64,000 nucleotides of DNA. It comes from JASSUD01 sp031963415. Its GTDB lineage: Bacteria; Pseudomonadota; Gammaproteobacteria; Burkholderiales; Burkholderiaceae. This document shows, piece by piece, positions 35,167 to 43,774 of the stretch. Made by a program: the position numbers and the translations under genes. Position 1 is the stretch's first letter. Every line of letters begins with the position of its first letter. The notes below the pieces were generated by a model. That model had not been told where the DNA came from and searched no databases. It saw nothing but the letters and a program-made list of their open reading frames with translations. The DNA lies in NCBI GenBank assembly GCA_031963415.1, contig JASSUI010000001.1, positions 2,899,230 to 2,963,229 of the forward strand, read 5' to 3'.

Positions 35167-35268
35167 AACTTGTTTAGGCTTTCCCTGACGCCCTTGCGCC
35201 GCCTTGCCGTACGTCTTTGTACTGTCTGCGGCGGCACAAGACCACCAGAAAAACCCTAAACAAGTTCT
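35165..35268. repeat. Family B palindromic element inside the ftr operon
   Basis: Starts AGAACTTGTTTAGGCTTTCC and ends CCCTAAACAAGTTCT, an almost perfect palindrome of about 104 bp. The first two bases belong to the ftrB stop codon. Its minus strand has an open frame (FFWWSCAAADSTKTYGKAAQ) identical in reading phase to the segment inserted in rseB. It separates ftrB and ftrC by 183 bp. Confidence 0.9.
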
Positions 35269-35349
35269 TAAGCAGTTGTTCATTAGATTAGTTCTCCAAG
35301 CCACGCTGCCTAGCGGGGTTAATAAAGTCAGTCCACAGGAGTAAAGCAA

Positions 35350-36189
35350 ATGGGGCAAATATTGTTTGTCGTTTGGCGAGAAAGTGTAGAAGCGCTGCTC
35401 GTCATCGGTATTTTGCATGCCTGGCTCACGCATGGTGATCGTGCTGTACGACGTGGCTTGCCTTATTTATGGGCGGGTGTGGGGCTGGGTTTGTGCGTAG
35501 CGCTTTTATTGGCAGGGGCACTCATCGGCTTCACCGAAGTACTCTCAAGTGAAGCGCAAGAAAATTTCCAAATTATCATGATGCTCGCCGCCTGCGTGTT
35601 AATTGTGCAGATGGTTCTATGGCTCAAGCGACATGGGCGCACGCTTAAAAAAGATATGGAACAAACCCTACAAAAAGAAGTGCGACATGCGAATTGGTGG
35701 GGCATCACGTTACTCGCTGCGATTGCAGTCGCACGTGAAGGCAGCGAAACCGTTGTCTTCCTTTATGGACTAGGTTTTGGGCAAAACACCCAGCTACTCA
35801 CTTCGCAATTGCTTGCCGTGCTATTAGGTTTTGGGCTTGCGCTGCTGACTTTTTATATTTTGCAATTAGGCGGCAAGCTATTCTCTTGGCGCAGATTCTT
35901 TCAGGTAACTGAAATTATGCTGCTCTTTCTCGCGTGCGGTCTATTTCAAAGCGGCATCGATAAATTAATTGATCGGGAAATTCTGCCAACCGGTATCGAT
36001 CCCTTATGGAATACCGCAATGATATTGGATGACAGTAGCCCATTCGGCACGCTAGTCGCCACACTCACTGGCTACCGCGCGCATCCTTCATTAATGAATG
36101 TCATCGCTTATCTGGCATTTTGGATAGTCGTTTTGCGCCTAAGATACAACGCCCAACAAACTTTTGTTACACGCAACCAATCAGCTTAA
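35350..36189 (+). CDS. ftrC: FtrC, FTR1-family iron permease
   Basis: A polytopic inner-membrane permease of 279 residues with seven predicted segments. Two iron-binding REXXE motifs are present: RESVE at residues 10-14 and REGSE near 122, as in the FTR1/EfeU family. The start has an AGGAG site 8 nt upstream. It depends on the periplasmic FtrA/FtrB and on FtrD for electrons. It ends 4 bp before the ftrD ATG, so these two are coupled. Confidence 0.94.
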   Translation: MGQILFVVWRESVEALLVIGILHAWLTHGDRAVRRGLPYLWAGVGLGLCVALLLAGALIGFTEVLSSEAQENFQIIMMLAACVLIVQMVLWLKRHGRTLKKDMEQTLQKEVRHANWWGITLLAAIAVAREGSETVVFLYGLGFGQNTQLLTSQLLAVLLGFGLALLTFYILQLGGKLFSWRRFFQVTEIMLLFLACGLFQSGIDKLIDREILPTGIDPLWNTAMILDDSSPFGTLVATLTGYRAHPSLMNVIAYLAFWIVVLRLRYNAQQTFVTRNQSA

Positions 36190-36193
36190 CAAT

Positions 36194-37594
36194 ATGACCA
36201 CAGTTAGCCTCGAAGCCCCAACTCGCTTAGCACAGATCGGCCATTGGATGCGCCGCAACGCGGCGGCGATTCGTGGCATTCAATGGACGGTGGTTGTGTT
36301 CTATGCAGTATTAGTTGTCATTCCAGCCTTCTTGCCTTTGCCTGGGCGGACCTCGCACATCTGGAACAATCTAACAATTTTTGCGCAGTTTGTTTTTTGG
36401 GGTATTTGGTGGCCTTTTGTTTTAATATCGATTGCGTTGCTCGGTCGTGTTTGGTGCGGCGTTATTTGTCCAGAAGGCACCTTGTCTGAATTTGCCAGTA
36501 AATACGGTCGTGGACGCGCGATTCCGCATTGGATGCGTTGGGGTGGCTGGCCGTTTGTCGCATTTTGCATAACCACACTCTACGGGCAAATGGTCAGCGT
36601 TTACCAATACCCCAAAGCGGTATTACTGGTGTTAGGCGGCTCTACTGTCGTGGCAATGGGTATCGGTTTTCTCTATGGCCGCGAAAAACGTATTTGGTGT
36701 AAATACTTGTGTCCAGTCAACGGCGTTTTCTCTCTGTTAGCCCGCCTCGCTCCGCTGCACTATAAAGTTAACGAAGAAGCTTGGCGACGCTCTTATGCAA
36801 TACCTCCTAATAAACGCACTGTAATACCCATCAACTGCGCTCCACTCGTGCCGTTGCGACATATGAAAGGAAATTCGGAATGCCATATGTGCGGACGTTG
36901 CAGTGGCTACCGCGACTCCATTACATTATCTGGCCGCTCGTTTGGAGAAGAAATTGTTAAATTAGGCAGAACCCAGAGTAATGGTTGGGACACGCTACTT
37001 ATTCTGTATGGCTTACTCGGTATTGCGATTGGTGCGTTTCATTGGACTGCTAGCCCCTGGTTCATCGCGATCAAACAAACGTTCGCCATGTGGCTCGCTG
37101 AGCGAGAAATCATGTGGCCGTTTGAAACAAACGCACCGTGGTTTTTATTTACGCATTATCCTGAACAAAACGATGTATTTAGCTGGCTCGATGGCAGCTT
37201 GCTAATTGCTTATATTTTGACGACAGGATTGATATACGGCACATTACTTGTCGCTTCACTCAGCTTAGCCAGTCGCTGCCTTGGCAAATGGTGTAAAACA
37301 CGCTTAAATCATCTTGCGCAAGCGTTAATTCCATTGGCTGCCTGCGGTGTATTTATTGGTTTATCAGCGACCACTCTTACTATTCTACGTGCTGAACATA
37401 TTGATCTCAGTTGGGCCAACCCAGTTCGCTTGATGTTACTCACTGCGGCCACACTGTGGAGCGCTTGGCTTGGTTGGCGTGTGATACGCAGTTACTCAGT
37501 AGGAGTGGGCAAACAATCATTAGCGATGCTCTGTGTATTAACGGCACTTGGCATAGCTAATAGCGCTTGGTGGTTAATGTTCTGGCACTGGTAA
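36194..37594 (+). CDS. ftrD: FtrD, 4Fe-4S polyferredoxin-type membrane protein
   Basis: A 466-residue membrane protein with NapH/RdxA-like Cys motifs: RVWCGVICPEGTLSEF, IWCKYLCPVNGVFSLL, and CHMCGRCSGYRDSITLSG. Six or more membrane segments flank them. In FtrABCD it is proposed to return electrons released by Fe(II) oxidation to the membrane. The ATG at 36194 is preferred over the TTG at 36164, which lies inside ftrC. It is the last gene of the operon; no hairpin terminator other than the following family A pair was seen. Confidence 0.93.
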   Translation: MTTVSLEAPTRLAQIGHWMRRNAAAIRGIQWTVVVFYAVLVVIPAFLPLPGRTSHIWNNLTIFAQFVFWGIWWPFVLISIALLGRVWCGVICPEGTLSEFASKYGRGRAIPHWMRWGGWPFVAFCITTLYGQMVSVYQYPKAVLLVLGGSTVVAMGIGFLYGREKRIWCKYLCPVNGVFSLLARLAPLHYKVNEEAWRRSYAIPPNKRTVIPINCAPLVPLRHMKGNSECHMCGRCSGYRDSITLSGRSFGEEIVKLGRTQSNGWDTLLILYGLLGIAIGAFHWTASPWFIAIKQTFAMWLAEREIMWPFETNAPWFLFTHYPEQNDVFSWLDGSLLIAYILTTGLIYGTLLVASLSLASRCLGKWCKTRLNHLAQALIPLAACGVFIGLSATTLTILRAEHIDLSWANPVRLMLLTAATLWSAWLGWRVIRSYSVGVGKQSLAMLCVLTALGIANSAWWLMFWHW

Positions 37595-37600
37595 ATAGCC

Positions 37601-37675
37601 ATGTTGGAGTTTGCTCCTCACCTCAACACAACTTTGCCCTTTGCGTAGATTGGGGTGACGAAGGAACCCCAACAC
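37601..37675. repeat. Family A repeat pair after ftrD
   Basis: Unit 37601-37630 (ATGTTGGAGTTTGCTCCTCA onward) and an opposed unit 37645-37675 (GTAGATTGGGGTGACGAAGG, then AACCCCAACAC). It starts 6 bp after the ftrD stop and lies between convergent genes, so it could act as a bidirectional stem-loop terminator. Confidence 0.82.
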
Positions 37676-37740
37676 AACCGCCCTTTACACAACCCTCCAA
37701 TCACCATCACAACCTGCCGCAGTTCGCGCCTCACTCCACC

Positions 37741-38526
37741 CTACTGCGCTTGCAAAATCCGCCGCACAATGGGACTGAAACACAACTGCCCCAAACGATC
37801 GAACCCTTCTGGCGTCGGATGTAACTCATTCGCCCACTCATCTGCGTTAAGCGTGCCAGCAGTTGGCACACGAATAACGACCTCGGGGAATTCCTGCACA
37901 AGTGAATCGAGCATCTTCGCCATTGCGTTAATCAAATGTTTGACTAAACGACACCTAAATGAATTTTGCGAAAAATCATCTGGGTACGGCACACAACAAG
38001 CATCCATCGGCACCTTAAGCCATTGGCCAAGACCTAAATAGCCAATACCATTTGGAATCGCATAGTCATAGCAATGCACAAGAATTTTGATGTCCTTGCG
38101 ATAGGAAAGCGCACATAAAATAATTTTTTCATAAGCCTGCCGCACGATATTAAACAGCTCCTCCGGCATTCCTTCTCTAAAACATGCCTCTGGCGTTACC
38201 GCTTGCGAGCAATCGGGTAGTAAAATTTTTTTCAAATTTTCAAAGCCAGCAAAATCGTTACCGCCTGCGCTCAACATAACGATTGAAGCAGACCCATATC
38301 CCTTCACCGCAGATTTAAACTGCTCAAAGAGAAAATCCCTAGCCAACTGCGTCGCATGCACGCCATTCGCCCCAAAACACAAAATAGTGGGTTGACCAGA
38401 AAAGCGATTAACTGGATTCAAAAGATTATTATGTGGATACCAAAACCAAGAATCGCCAAACGCTAAAACGTCCGGCACCTCATCGGCATAGTGCATTCTT
38501 GATTCGTCCCAGTAGACGTGTCCCAT
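37741..38526 (-). CDS. SGNH/GDSL-family hydrolase, 261 aa
   Basis: The SGNH blocks are visible: block I LAFGDSWFWYP with the nucleophile Ser, a Gly in FGANGVHA (block II), AGGND (block III), and the block V pair DEWANELHPTPEGF with Asp and His. There is no signal peptide, so a cytosolic enzyme or a secreted effector without a classical signal is suggested. The start at 38526 (MGHVYWDESRMHYADEVPDV) has GAGG 9 nt upstream; the TTG at 38568 is rejected. The substrate cannot be predicted (esterase, lipase or acyltransferase). It converges with the ftr operon. Confidence 0.82.
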   Translation of the reverse strand: MGHVYWDESRMHYADEVPDVLAFGDSWFWYPHNNLLNPVNRFSGQPTILCFGANGVHATQLARDFLFEQFKSAVKGYGSASIVMLSAGGNDFAGFENLKKILLPDCSQAVTPEACFREGMPEELFNIVRQAYEKIILCALSYRKDIKILVHCYDYAIPNGIGYLGLGQWLKVPMDACCVPYPDDFSQNSFRCRLVKHLINAMAKMLDSLVQEFPEVVIRVPTAGTLNADEWANELHPTPEGFDRLGQLCFSPIVRRILQAQ

Positions 38527-38857
38527 AATGTTTATCCTCGGTTCATCAATATCTAAAAAAATTGTCAACGAAATATTTCAGCAGAATCGTATTTGCTGAA
38601 ATATTTAAAGCAAAGTTTTTAAAAGGTCAGCTACTACCCAGCTTTTACTAAGCCAATTTATACATTTTTTTTACCTCGTCCCTCCTCTTCTTTACCCAAT
38701 TTTTATTAACCCATACCTAGATTGCTTAAGCATAGAAGCCTTTTATGGAAAGTTTTTCCGCATGTGATTGTGCATTTCTCCAGAGAAGGCAGATCGCTTT
38801 GACACGCTGCGTTGTGGCAATTGCGATCAACGACATCTTTTCGTAGGAGCCGAGATC

Positions 38858-38995
38858 ATGCTTAGGGGGTATCGCAAGCTATTTGTTATTGCCTTTGGTT
38901 GTGTGCTAAGTGCTGTAATTAATGCAGAAACTAATGTTGAAACACCAACTCGCAAATTCACAGCTAACTTAACACTACACAGTGCGATCGGCTGA
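38858..38995 (+). CDS. 45-residue exported peptide or remnant of a secreted protein
   Basis: TAGGAG lies 8 nt before the ATG. The product MLRGYRKLFVIAFGCVLSAV ends the signal with INAETNVET and stops after TLHSAIG. It looks like a signal peptide with a 20-residue mature part, so it may be the 5' end of a decayed secreted-protein gene. The wider gap 38569-38857 has no gene. It is convergent with copB, which ends 33 bp further on. Confidence 0.4.
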   Translation: MLRGYRKLFVIAFGCVLSAVINAETNVETPTRKFTANLTLHSAIG

Positions 38996-39027
38996 GGGTG
39001 ATTGATATGAAAACTAAAACCTGCCTT

Positions 39028-39939
39028 TTAAAACCAAACGCGAAGGCCGAAAACAATTTGATGATCAAGAACGGGCTGATGGTTTTGACGCGCATAGTTA
39101 GCGGTATTACCCAAGCGTCGTATCCAATTAATACCAACATAAGGAGCAAACTGTCGGCGGATTTCGTAGCGCAACCGTAGGCCGAGCTGCATATCAGAGA
39201 AGCCACTTCCGATTTGATGCTCTGGGTCGCTTTTGCTGTAAAGGTTAATTTCGGCTTCTGGTTGTAAGATCAAACGTTGGGTAAACAGAAGTTCATATTC
39301 AGCACGTAGTCGAGCTGCGGCTCGGCCAGATGGACCAACATAACCTGTGGCTTCTAGCTCGAACCAATACGGTGCTAAACCTTGTAAACCAAAAGCTGCC
39401 CAACTGCGTCGGGGGCTTTCACCTAAGTCTTGTCGTATACCTAGCTGTGTGCTCCAAAATGCAGCAAGACTATGGTTCCACAATATTTCAATATCACCTT
39501 CTTCAAGCTTGCCCCCGCTACGCTCGCCTTCAGTACGAAACCATAATTTGTTGGCATCGTTACCGTACCAACCTTGAGCCTCCCAACTCTGGCCGTGCGC
39601 ATCTCGACTGGAGAAGGTTTCAAATTTATCTATCAGCAGCATGCCCACAAGCGCGTTATCGTCCATATCCATGCCCTGCATCGAGCGATGTCCGACACCG
39701 TCTGAATAATCTGAGCTGCGTGCATCTGGTGGTGCGCTTCCTCCTTGCATCGGCTCGTGACTCATGCCTGGCATGTTGTGATCAGGTATCTTAGGCACAG
39801 TCTCTGTATTTATCCGGGATGAATGATTCGACGCAGTATGATTGTTGTGCTCGGTAGCACTCAGTGGCGTGGCTACAAAGCATGCGGCCAACGCAAAACA
39901 ATATAAAGAAATTGAGGTAATGCAACGTCGTATATTCAT
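39028..39939 (-). CDS. copB: CopB, outer-membrane copper resistance protein
   Basis: CopB is a beta-barrel with an N-terminal Met/His-rich copper-binding region. The 303-residue product has a signal peptide (MNIRRCITSISLYCFALAAC), a Met/His/Asp-rich tract (DHNMPGMSHEPMQGG, SMQGMDMDDN) and the barrel, with LWFRTEGERSGGKLEEGDIE, SRRSWAA-type strands and a C-terminal aromatic (FGLRVWF). The ATG at 39939 overlaps the copA stop by 4 bp (ATGA). Upstream ORF extension lies in copA and is rejected. Confidence 0.93.
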   Translation of the reverse strand: MNIRRCITSISLYCFALAACFVATPLSATEHNNHTASNHSSRINTETVPKIPDHNMPGMSHEPMQGGSAPPDARSSDYSDGVGHRSMQGMDMDDNALVGMLLIDKFETFSSRDAHGQSWEAQGWYGNDANKLWFRTEGERSGGKLEEGDIEILWNHSLAAFWSTQLGIRQDLGESPRRSWAAFGLQGLAPYWFELEATGYVGPSGRAAARLRAEYELLFTQRLILQPEAEINLYSKSDPEHQIGSGFSDMQLGLRLRYEIRRQFAPYVGINWIRRLGNTANYARQNHQPVLDHQIVFGLRVWF

Positions 39940-41726
39940 GAGACCACTACCTCGCGGAACATACCTGCTTCCATGTGATAAAGCAGATGACAATGAAAGG
40001 CCCAACGACCTGGATTATTAGCTAGCACGGTAAAGGCAACACGCTGCGCTGGCTGTACGTTGATCGTGTGCTTGCGGACTTGAAATTCACCTTCTGGGTT
40101 TTCCAGATCACTAAACATGCCGTGCAAATGGATCGGATGATTCATCATCGTGTCATTGACCAACACAATGCGCACGCGCTCACCTAGATTGAGATGAATA
40201 GGTTTTGCATCGGAAAATTTGACACCATCAAAAGACCAAATGAAGCGCTCCATATTGCCAGTGAGATGAAGTTCGATCTCACGGTTAGGCTCACGTGGAT
40301 CAGTTGGCCTATCGATACTATGCAAATCGGCATAAGTCAGCACACGACGACCATTGTTGCGTAAACCAATGCCTGGATCATCGAGATTCGTGCGAGGCGT
40401 ATTCACCCGCATATCGACGCCGAAACCATATTCACTGCGCGCATGCCGCACTGTAGGCGCAGCCTCCGCGGTTGTCGCCGAATTTGTCATTTGATGCTCG
40501 CTAACATGTTCCGTGCCATGCATGTAATTCACGTTGTGCGAATTACTAGGTGCGCTTTTATGTCCAGCGCCACTCATCGTCCCCATCATGTCTTTCATCG
40601 TTAGCCAAGTACGTACATCCATTTTCGGCACTTCAGCCTCCATGTCTGTGCGGGGCGCTAGCGTGCCGCTTGCATAACCCGTGCGATCAATCGATTGCGC
40701 GAATAAAGTGTAAGCACGTTCGTCTTGCGGTTCGACAATCACATCATATGTTTCAGCGACTGAAATTCGAAACTCGTCGACTGGCACTGGCTTAACGTCT
40801 AAACCATCGGCCGCAATCACTGTCATTTTTAAACCGGGGATACGCACATCAAAAATCGTTGAAGACGAACCGTTAATAAAACGCAGACGGATTTTTTCTC
40901 CCGCGCGAAACTGCCCAGTCCAGTTACCAGCGGGTGTTGTGCCGTTCATTAAGTAGGTATAGGTATGGCCGGAGACATCGCTTAAATCCGTCGGGCTCAT
41001 ACGCATTTGGTTCCACATTTTGCGCATTGCGAGTGCTTCGCTTAAACCCTTCGCGCGCACATCACGAAAAAAATCGACAACAGTAGGTTGGGCAAAATTG
41101 TAGTAATCACTTTGCTTTTTGAGTTTTGTGTAAATTCGTTCTGGATCCTCATCAGTCCACTCGCTCAACATAATGACGTAATCACGATCAGTCGGATTGC
41201 GTTCTGGTCTGTTTGGCTCAATCACCAACGCACCATACAACCCCGTTTGCTCTTGAAAGCGCGTATGCGAGTGGTACCAGTAAGTCCCTGCGTGTCGCAC
41301 TTGAAACCGATAAACAAAAGTCTCGCCGGGTGCAATACCAGCAAAGCTAAATCCAGGGACACCATCCATCTGAAAAGGCAAAATAATGCCATGCCAATGA
41401 ATTGAGGTTGGTGTGCGTAATCGATTCGTCACCTGTAAATTAACCGTGGCCCCTTCTTTCCAGCGTAAAACAGGGCCGGGAACACCGCCATTCACTGTAG
41501 TGGCTAGTCGTGCTGCGCCGGTGTAGTTAACTGGCGTCTCAGCAATTTCTAACGCGAAGTCAGTACCGCTGAGTACAGTGAGATGCCCAGGGTTAGTTAA
41601 CGCCCAAAGTGGTTTTGGGCGCAGCAAACCCAATCCAAGCGCTGCTCCGCCTGCAGCTAATCCTTGTACAAAGCGGCGACGCGATAGATTCAATTCAGCT
41701 TCTAATAACTGACTACTTTTTTTCAT
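39936..41726 (-). CDS. copA: CopA, periplasmic multicopper oxidase of copper resistance
   Basis: CopA oxidises and binds copper in the periplasm. The start at 41726 (596 aa) gives a Tat signal (LSRRRFVQGLAAGGAALGL). All four copper-site motifs are present: HWHG, HSHTRF, HPIHLHG and the C-terminal HCHLLYHMEAGM. A Met/His-rich insert (MKDMMGTMSGAGHKS, VNYMHGTEHVSEHQM) near residues 360-410 is typical of CopA. No copRS two-component genes or copCD lie nearby, and no copper-responsive box was found upstream. copA and copB are translationally coupled. Confidence 0.95.
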   Translation of the reverse strand: MKKSSQLLEAELNLSRRRFVQGLAAGGAALGLGLLRPKPLWALTNPGHLTVLSGTDFALEIAETPVNYTGAARLATTVNGGVPGPVLRWKEGATVNLQVTNRLRTPTSIHWHGIILPFQMDGVPGFSFAGIAPGETFVYRFQVRHAGTYWYHSHTRFQEQTGLYGALVIEPNRPERNPTDRDYVIMLSEWTDEDPERIYTKLKKQSDYYNFAQPTVVDFFRDVRAKGLSEALAMRKMWNQMRMSPTDLSDVSGHTYTYLMNGTTPAGNWTGQFRAGEKIRLRFINGSSSTIFDVRIPGLKMTVIAADGLDVKPVPVDEFRISVAETYDVIVEPQDERAYTLFAQSIDRTGYASGTLAPRTDMEAEVPKMDVRTWLTMKDMMGTMSGAGHKSAPSNSHNVNYMHGTEHVSEHQMTNSATTAEAAPTVRHARSEYGFGVDMRVNTPRTNLDDPGIGLRNNGRRVLTYADLHSIDRPTDPREPNREIELHLTGNMERFIWSFDGVKFSDAKPIHLNLGERVRIVLVNDTMMNHPIHLHGMFSDLENPEGEFQVRKHTINVQPAQRVAFTVLANNPGRWAFHCHLLYHMEAGMFREVVVS

Positions 41727-42010
41727 GCTTTTTAGATGACGGGGTGACAGGATGAGTGAGAATGTTTTGATGACCGAATACAAACGGCTGATTTTGCCAT
41801 TTCATATTGATACGTCAAAGCTCAGATTTTCGTAAAACTGAGCAGAATATGGATATAGGAATTTCTGTAAAACCCTAAAAGCCTGTGTGCGATCTCTAAG
41901 CAGGAAGATATTAAAATTCGTCGGTATGGAGTGTAAAAAAGATGAATCAGTTGATCATCATGCCGCTCAAAGGGTTCTGCAGAGGTTTTGAAAGAGAATT
42001 GGGTAGCAAT

Positions 42011-42019
42011 TGTTATAAT
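42011..42019 (+). promoter_or_regulatory. Candidate extended -10 promoter upstream of dusA
   Basis: TGTTATAAT matches an extended -10 (TGnTATAAT), 430 bp before dusA in the 714-bp gap after copA. No convincing -35 at the right distance. The stretch 41727-42010 has no gene but includes family A-like fragments (AAGCCTGTGTGCGATCTCTA at 41879). Confidence 0.4.
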
Positions 42020-42098
42020 CTGCTCCTTAAAAGCCGGTTTAGCTTAACTCTGCTGTTTTAGATGAATGAATAAACTCATCGCTCATCAGAGAACAGTA

Positions 42099-42241
42099 AA
42101 ACTTGTTTCATCAATGTCTAAAAGGTCGTCAACGGGGAAAGGCCGGAGCGGAGGAACCGGAGTGTACTCGACGTACATGAGGATGCCGAGCACCGCCCGA
42201 GCGCCGATCACGGCCTTTTAGGCATTTATGGAATGAGTTCT
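42099..42241. repeat. Family C palindromic element upstream of dusA
   Basis: Inverted copy of the 16218-16361 element: AACTTGTTTCATCAATGTCT at the left, ATTTATGGAATGAGTTCT at the right, and the same core (GGAGTGTACTCGACGTACAT). The two copies are nearly identical although 26 kb apart, suggesting recent dispersal. Confidence 0.88.
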
Positions 42242-42266
42242 AAAAGAAATGACGGAGGACTTTACT

Positions 42267-42395
42267 ATGTCAACAGTCCAAAATAACTCGCCTATTTCTG
42301 ACGCTTGCCCTAAGCGACCCTCCTACCCCTTAACAACTGGCACTAACAACCTTGAAGCGACAGCTATTTGCACGCCCCCCTCTATCTTCAAATAG
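42267..42395 (+). CDS. Possible 42-residue leader peptide before dusA
   Basis: GGAGG with an 8-nt spacer precedes ATG at 42267; the product is MSTVQNNSPISDACPKRPSY, then PLTTGTNNLEATAICTPPSI and FK before TAG. It has no hydrophobic segment and no known family. The good ribosome-binding site and location 45 bp before dusA make it a candidate small protein or leader, but chance is possible. Confidence 0.4.
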   Translation: MSTVQNNSPISDACPKRPSYPLTTGTNNLEATAICTPPSIFK

Positions 42396-42440
42396 GCTTA
42401 ACTTTGCTTGGGGTGAGTCGCTTGAGTTTTTTATCTTCTA

Positions 42441-43427
42441 ATGACCTCAATCAACACAGACAAAAAGCAACGCCGCGTAAGCGTGGCACCGATGATGGCC
42501 TGGACAGATCGCCACTGCCGTTACTTTCATCGGCTGATTACTAGGCACACCTGGCTTTATACAGAGATGATCACTACAGGCGCGCTATTACACGGCGATG
42601 TGCCGCATTTGCTCCGCTTCAACCCTGAGGAAAACCCACTGGCATTGCAACTAGGCGGCAGCGACCCAACTGCACTAGCGCGCTGCGCTAAATTGGGAGA
42701 AGCCTGGCACTACGATGAAATTAATTTAAATTGTGGCTGCCCATCCGAGCGGGTTCAACGTGGGGCTTTCGGTGCATGCTTAATGAAGACGCCTGAGTTA
42801 GTTGCTGAGGCAGTGCGCGCTATGCGTGACGCAGTCTCAATTCCAATCACGGTTAAACACCGGATTGGCCTCGATCAAATGGATAGCTATGCATTCGTGC
42901 GCGATTTTGTAGGTACAGTTGCACAAGCGGGCTGCACGACCTTCATCGTGCATGCACGTAACGTCGTGCTACAAGGACTAAGCGCCAAAGAGAATCGCGA
43001 AATTCCACCGCTTAAGTACGATTACGCCTATCAGCTAAAACGTGATTTCCCTGAACTTGAAATTATTCTGAATGGAGGCGTTAAAACGCTTGAGCAGATT
43101 GAACATCATCTCAAACACGTTGATGGCGTGATGTTAGGTCGCGAGGCTTACCATAATCCTTGGCTCCTCGCACAAATTGACCGTCGTTTTTATGATGATT
43201 CAACGCCCGAGGTAAATCGCACAGAAGTCGTCCATGATCTATCAGCCTACGCAGCTCAAGAGATATCACGTGGCACGCCGCTGAATTCCATTACGCGCCA
43301 TACTCTTGGGTTGTATCACGGCATGTCGGGTGCGCGTGGCTGGCGTCGTACCCTATCGGAGCATAACAACCTAGCTGCTGGTAACGCTTGCCTCTTTAAA
43401 CAAGCTCTCGAATTTGTTACGCAATAA
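42441..43427 (+). CDS. dusA: DusA, tRNA-dihydrouridine synthase A
   Basis: DusA reduces uridine 20/20a in tRNA with FMN. The 328-residue product has the FMN-barrel N-terminus VSVAPMMAWTDRHCRYFHRL, the catalytic Cys in NLNCGCPSERVQRGAFGACL, the IPITVKHRIGLD segment and the LGREAYHNPWLLAQIDRRFY block. DusA is identified by these rather than DusB or DusC. The neighbouring tRNA-His gene (215 bp downstream) is probably independent. Confidence 0.96.
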   Translation: MTSINTDKKQRRVSVAPMMAWTDRHCRYFHRLITRHTWLYTEMITTGALLHGDVPHLLRFNPEENPLALQLGGSDPTALARCAKLGEAWHYDEINLNCGCPSERVQRGAFGACLMKTPELVAEAVRAMRDAVSIPITVKHRIGLDQMDSYAFVRDFVGTVAQAGCTTFIVHARNVVLQGLSAKENREIPPLKYDYAYQLKRDFPELEIILNGGVKTLEQIEHHLKHVDGVMLGREAYHNPWLLAQIDRRFYDDSTPEVNRTEVVHDLSAYAAQEISRGTPLNSITRHTLGLYHGMSGARGWRRTLSEHNNLAAGNACLFKQALEFVTQ

Positions 43428-43583
43428 AACAAGCGAACAAAAAAATGGATAGATAACGCACTGCCCCTATCTGATTGCGAACCTGAAACCGGCAGCGGGT
43501 AGATAAACATGCCTGACGCACTATTTATTCGGCCTTTTTAACGAATATTTAAAACTGTTCTAGCAAACCCCTCGGGAAATTCG

Positions 43584-43589
43584 TATAAT
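43584..43589 (+). promoter_or_regulatory. Probable -10 element of the tRNA-His gene
   Basis: A perfect TATAAT lies 53 bp upstream of the mature tRNA 5' end and 157 bp after dusA. A matching -35 is weak. The spacing gives a 5' leader of about 45 nt, plausible for RNase P processing. Confidence 0.5.
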
Positions 43590-43641
43590 CGCACCTTTCT
43601 TCGGTAAGCCAATTCTTGGCAAGCCAAGCAAATCTCTCCAT

Positions 43642-43718
43642 GGTGGCTGTAGCTCAGTCGGTAGAGTCCCGGATTGTGATTCCGGTTGTCGTGGGTTCGA
43701 GCCCCATCAGCCACCCCA
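43642..43718 (+). tRNA. tRNA-His (GTG anticodon)
   Basis: A cloverleaf can be drawn: acceptor GTGGCTG (43643-43649) with CAGCCAC, the extra G-1 at 43642 opposite C73, which is the histidine identity mark, D arm AGCTCAGTCGGTAGAG, anticodon loop TTGTGAT, T arm GTGGGTTCGAGCCCCAT and encoded CCA. Confidence 0.97.
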
Positions 43719-43774
43719 CCCCCTAAGGCTTTGCGGCCAACACAAAAAAAAGTTGTCAACGAAATTGCAAAGTT

